This document shows positions 63,959-64,000 of a stretch of 64,000 bases of DNA, one piece after another. Position 1 is the first letter of the stretch. Each line of letters opens with the position of its first letter. The DNA lies in NCBI GenBank assembly GCA_947246475.1, contig CAMXSH010000005.1:19026-83025 (forward strand), written 5' to 3'. A program made the position numbers and the translations under genes. The DNA is from an uncultured Roseburia sp. GTDB lineage: Bacteria > Bacillota > Clostridia > Lachnospirales > Lachnospiraceae. The notes under the pieces were generated by a model. It ran no database searches and was not told the DNA's origin. It saw nothing but the letters and a program-made list of their open reading frames with translations.

Positions 63959-64000
63959 CTAAAGTAGACAGATAAAATATAAAAATCTGTTACTTTGGAG
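63959..64000. repeat. Imperfect inverted repeat at the window edge
   Basis: CTCTAAAGTAGACAGAT is followed after an A/T-rich centre by ATCTGTTACTTTGGAG, its near-complement with a one-base offset and one mismatch. It lies downstream of the chemoreceptor gene. It could be a terminator, an operator, or the end of a mobile element that lies outside the window. Confidence 0.35.

Overview
The window looks like the chromosome of a flagellated, spore-lineage Clostridia member, most likely Lachnospiraceae (Roseburia/Butyrivibrio-like; genus not settled). The reasons are Gram-positive style ribosome-binding sites with frequent TTG/GTG starts, a spoIIR gene, flagellin with FliS, a Lachnospiraceae-type Tad locus, and a large xylan-degradation region. 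I see no rRNA, CRISPR array, complete insertion sequence or prophage.

Layout. (1) 1-4.2 kb, minus strand: a housekeeping run of rhomboid protease, flavodoxin/SCP2-like protein, HIT hydrolase, murG, a small membrane protein and the 5' end of a probable glucose-6-phosphate isomerase gene with a palindromic site in its leader. (2) 4.27-5.66 kb, plus strand: a RACo-like ferredoxin/ASKHA protein split by a frameshift. (3) 5.66-15.5 kb, minus strand: a complete Tad (Flp) pilus operon of eleven genes behind one promoter, with two prepilin peptidases, a 59-aa Flp pilin and two TadE-like pseudopilins, one carrying a duplicated His/Cys motif. (4) 15.6-20.7 kb: a DUF2508 gene, then a flagellar operon (947-aa protein, flagellin, FliS) behind a sigma-28-like promoter. 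(5) 20.7-25.2 kb: spoIIR, ispE, a secreted repeat/calcium-loop protein with an ECF sigma factor and an RsgI-like anti-sigma protein, and rmuC. (6) 25.2-34.6 kb: a domain-permuted GH3 enzyme, tRNA-Gly(CCC), MATE exporter, HTH-Uma2 nuclease, BlaI/BlaR1-type pair, a type I toxin-antitoxin locus and gene fragments.

(7) 34.7-54.8 kb is a xylan utilisation region: GH43, GH10, GH39, two GH115 alpha-glucuronidases (one secreted, one cytoplasmic), an AraC regulator, an SGNH esterase, two CE1 esterases and a GH2 enzyme. A further CE1 esterase lies at 60.5-62.2 kb. All six secreted enzymes (GH10, GH115, SGNH, three CE1) begin with a signal peptide and very lysine-rich Ig-like (BIG2-type) domains. GH43, GH39, the second GH115, GH2 and GH3 lack signal peptides. 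The likely division of labour is outside backbone cleavage and removal of acyl and glucuronosyl groups, followed by inside hydrolysis of imported oligosaccharides. No sugar transporter is present in the window.

(8) 54.8-64 kb: an ECF sigma/anti-sigma pair back-to-back with a soluble sugar-binding-domain/GGDEF protein, two micro-membrane proteins, a small secreted hypothetical, metK, the extra CE1 esterase and a chemoreceptor. Many starts were moved inward from the longest frame to the codon that has a ribosome-binding site; the reason is given per gene.
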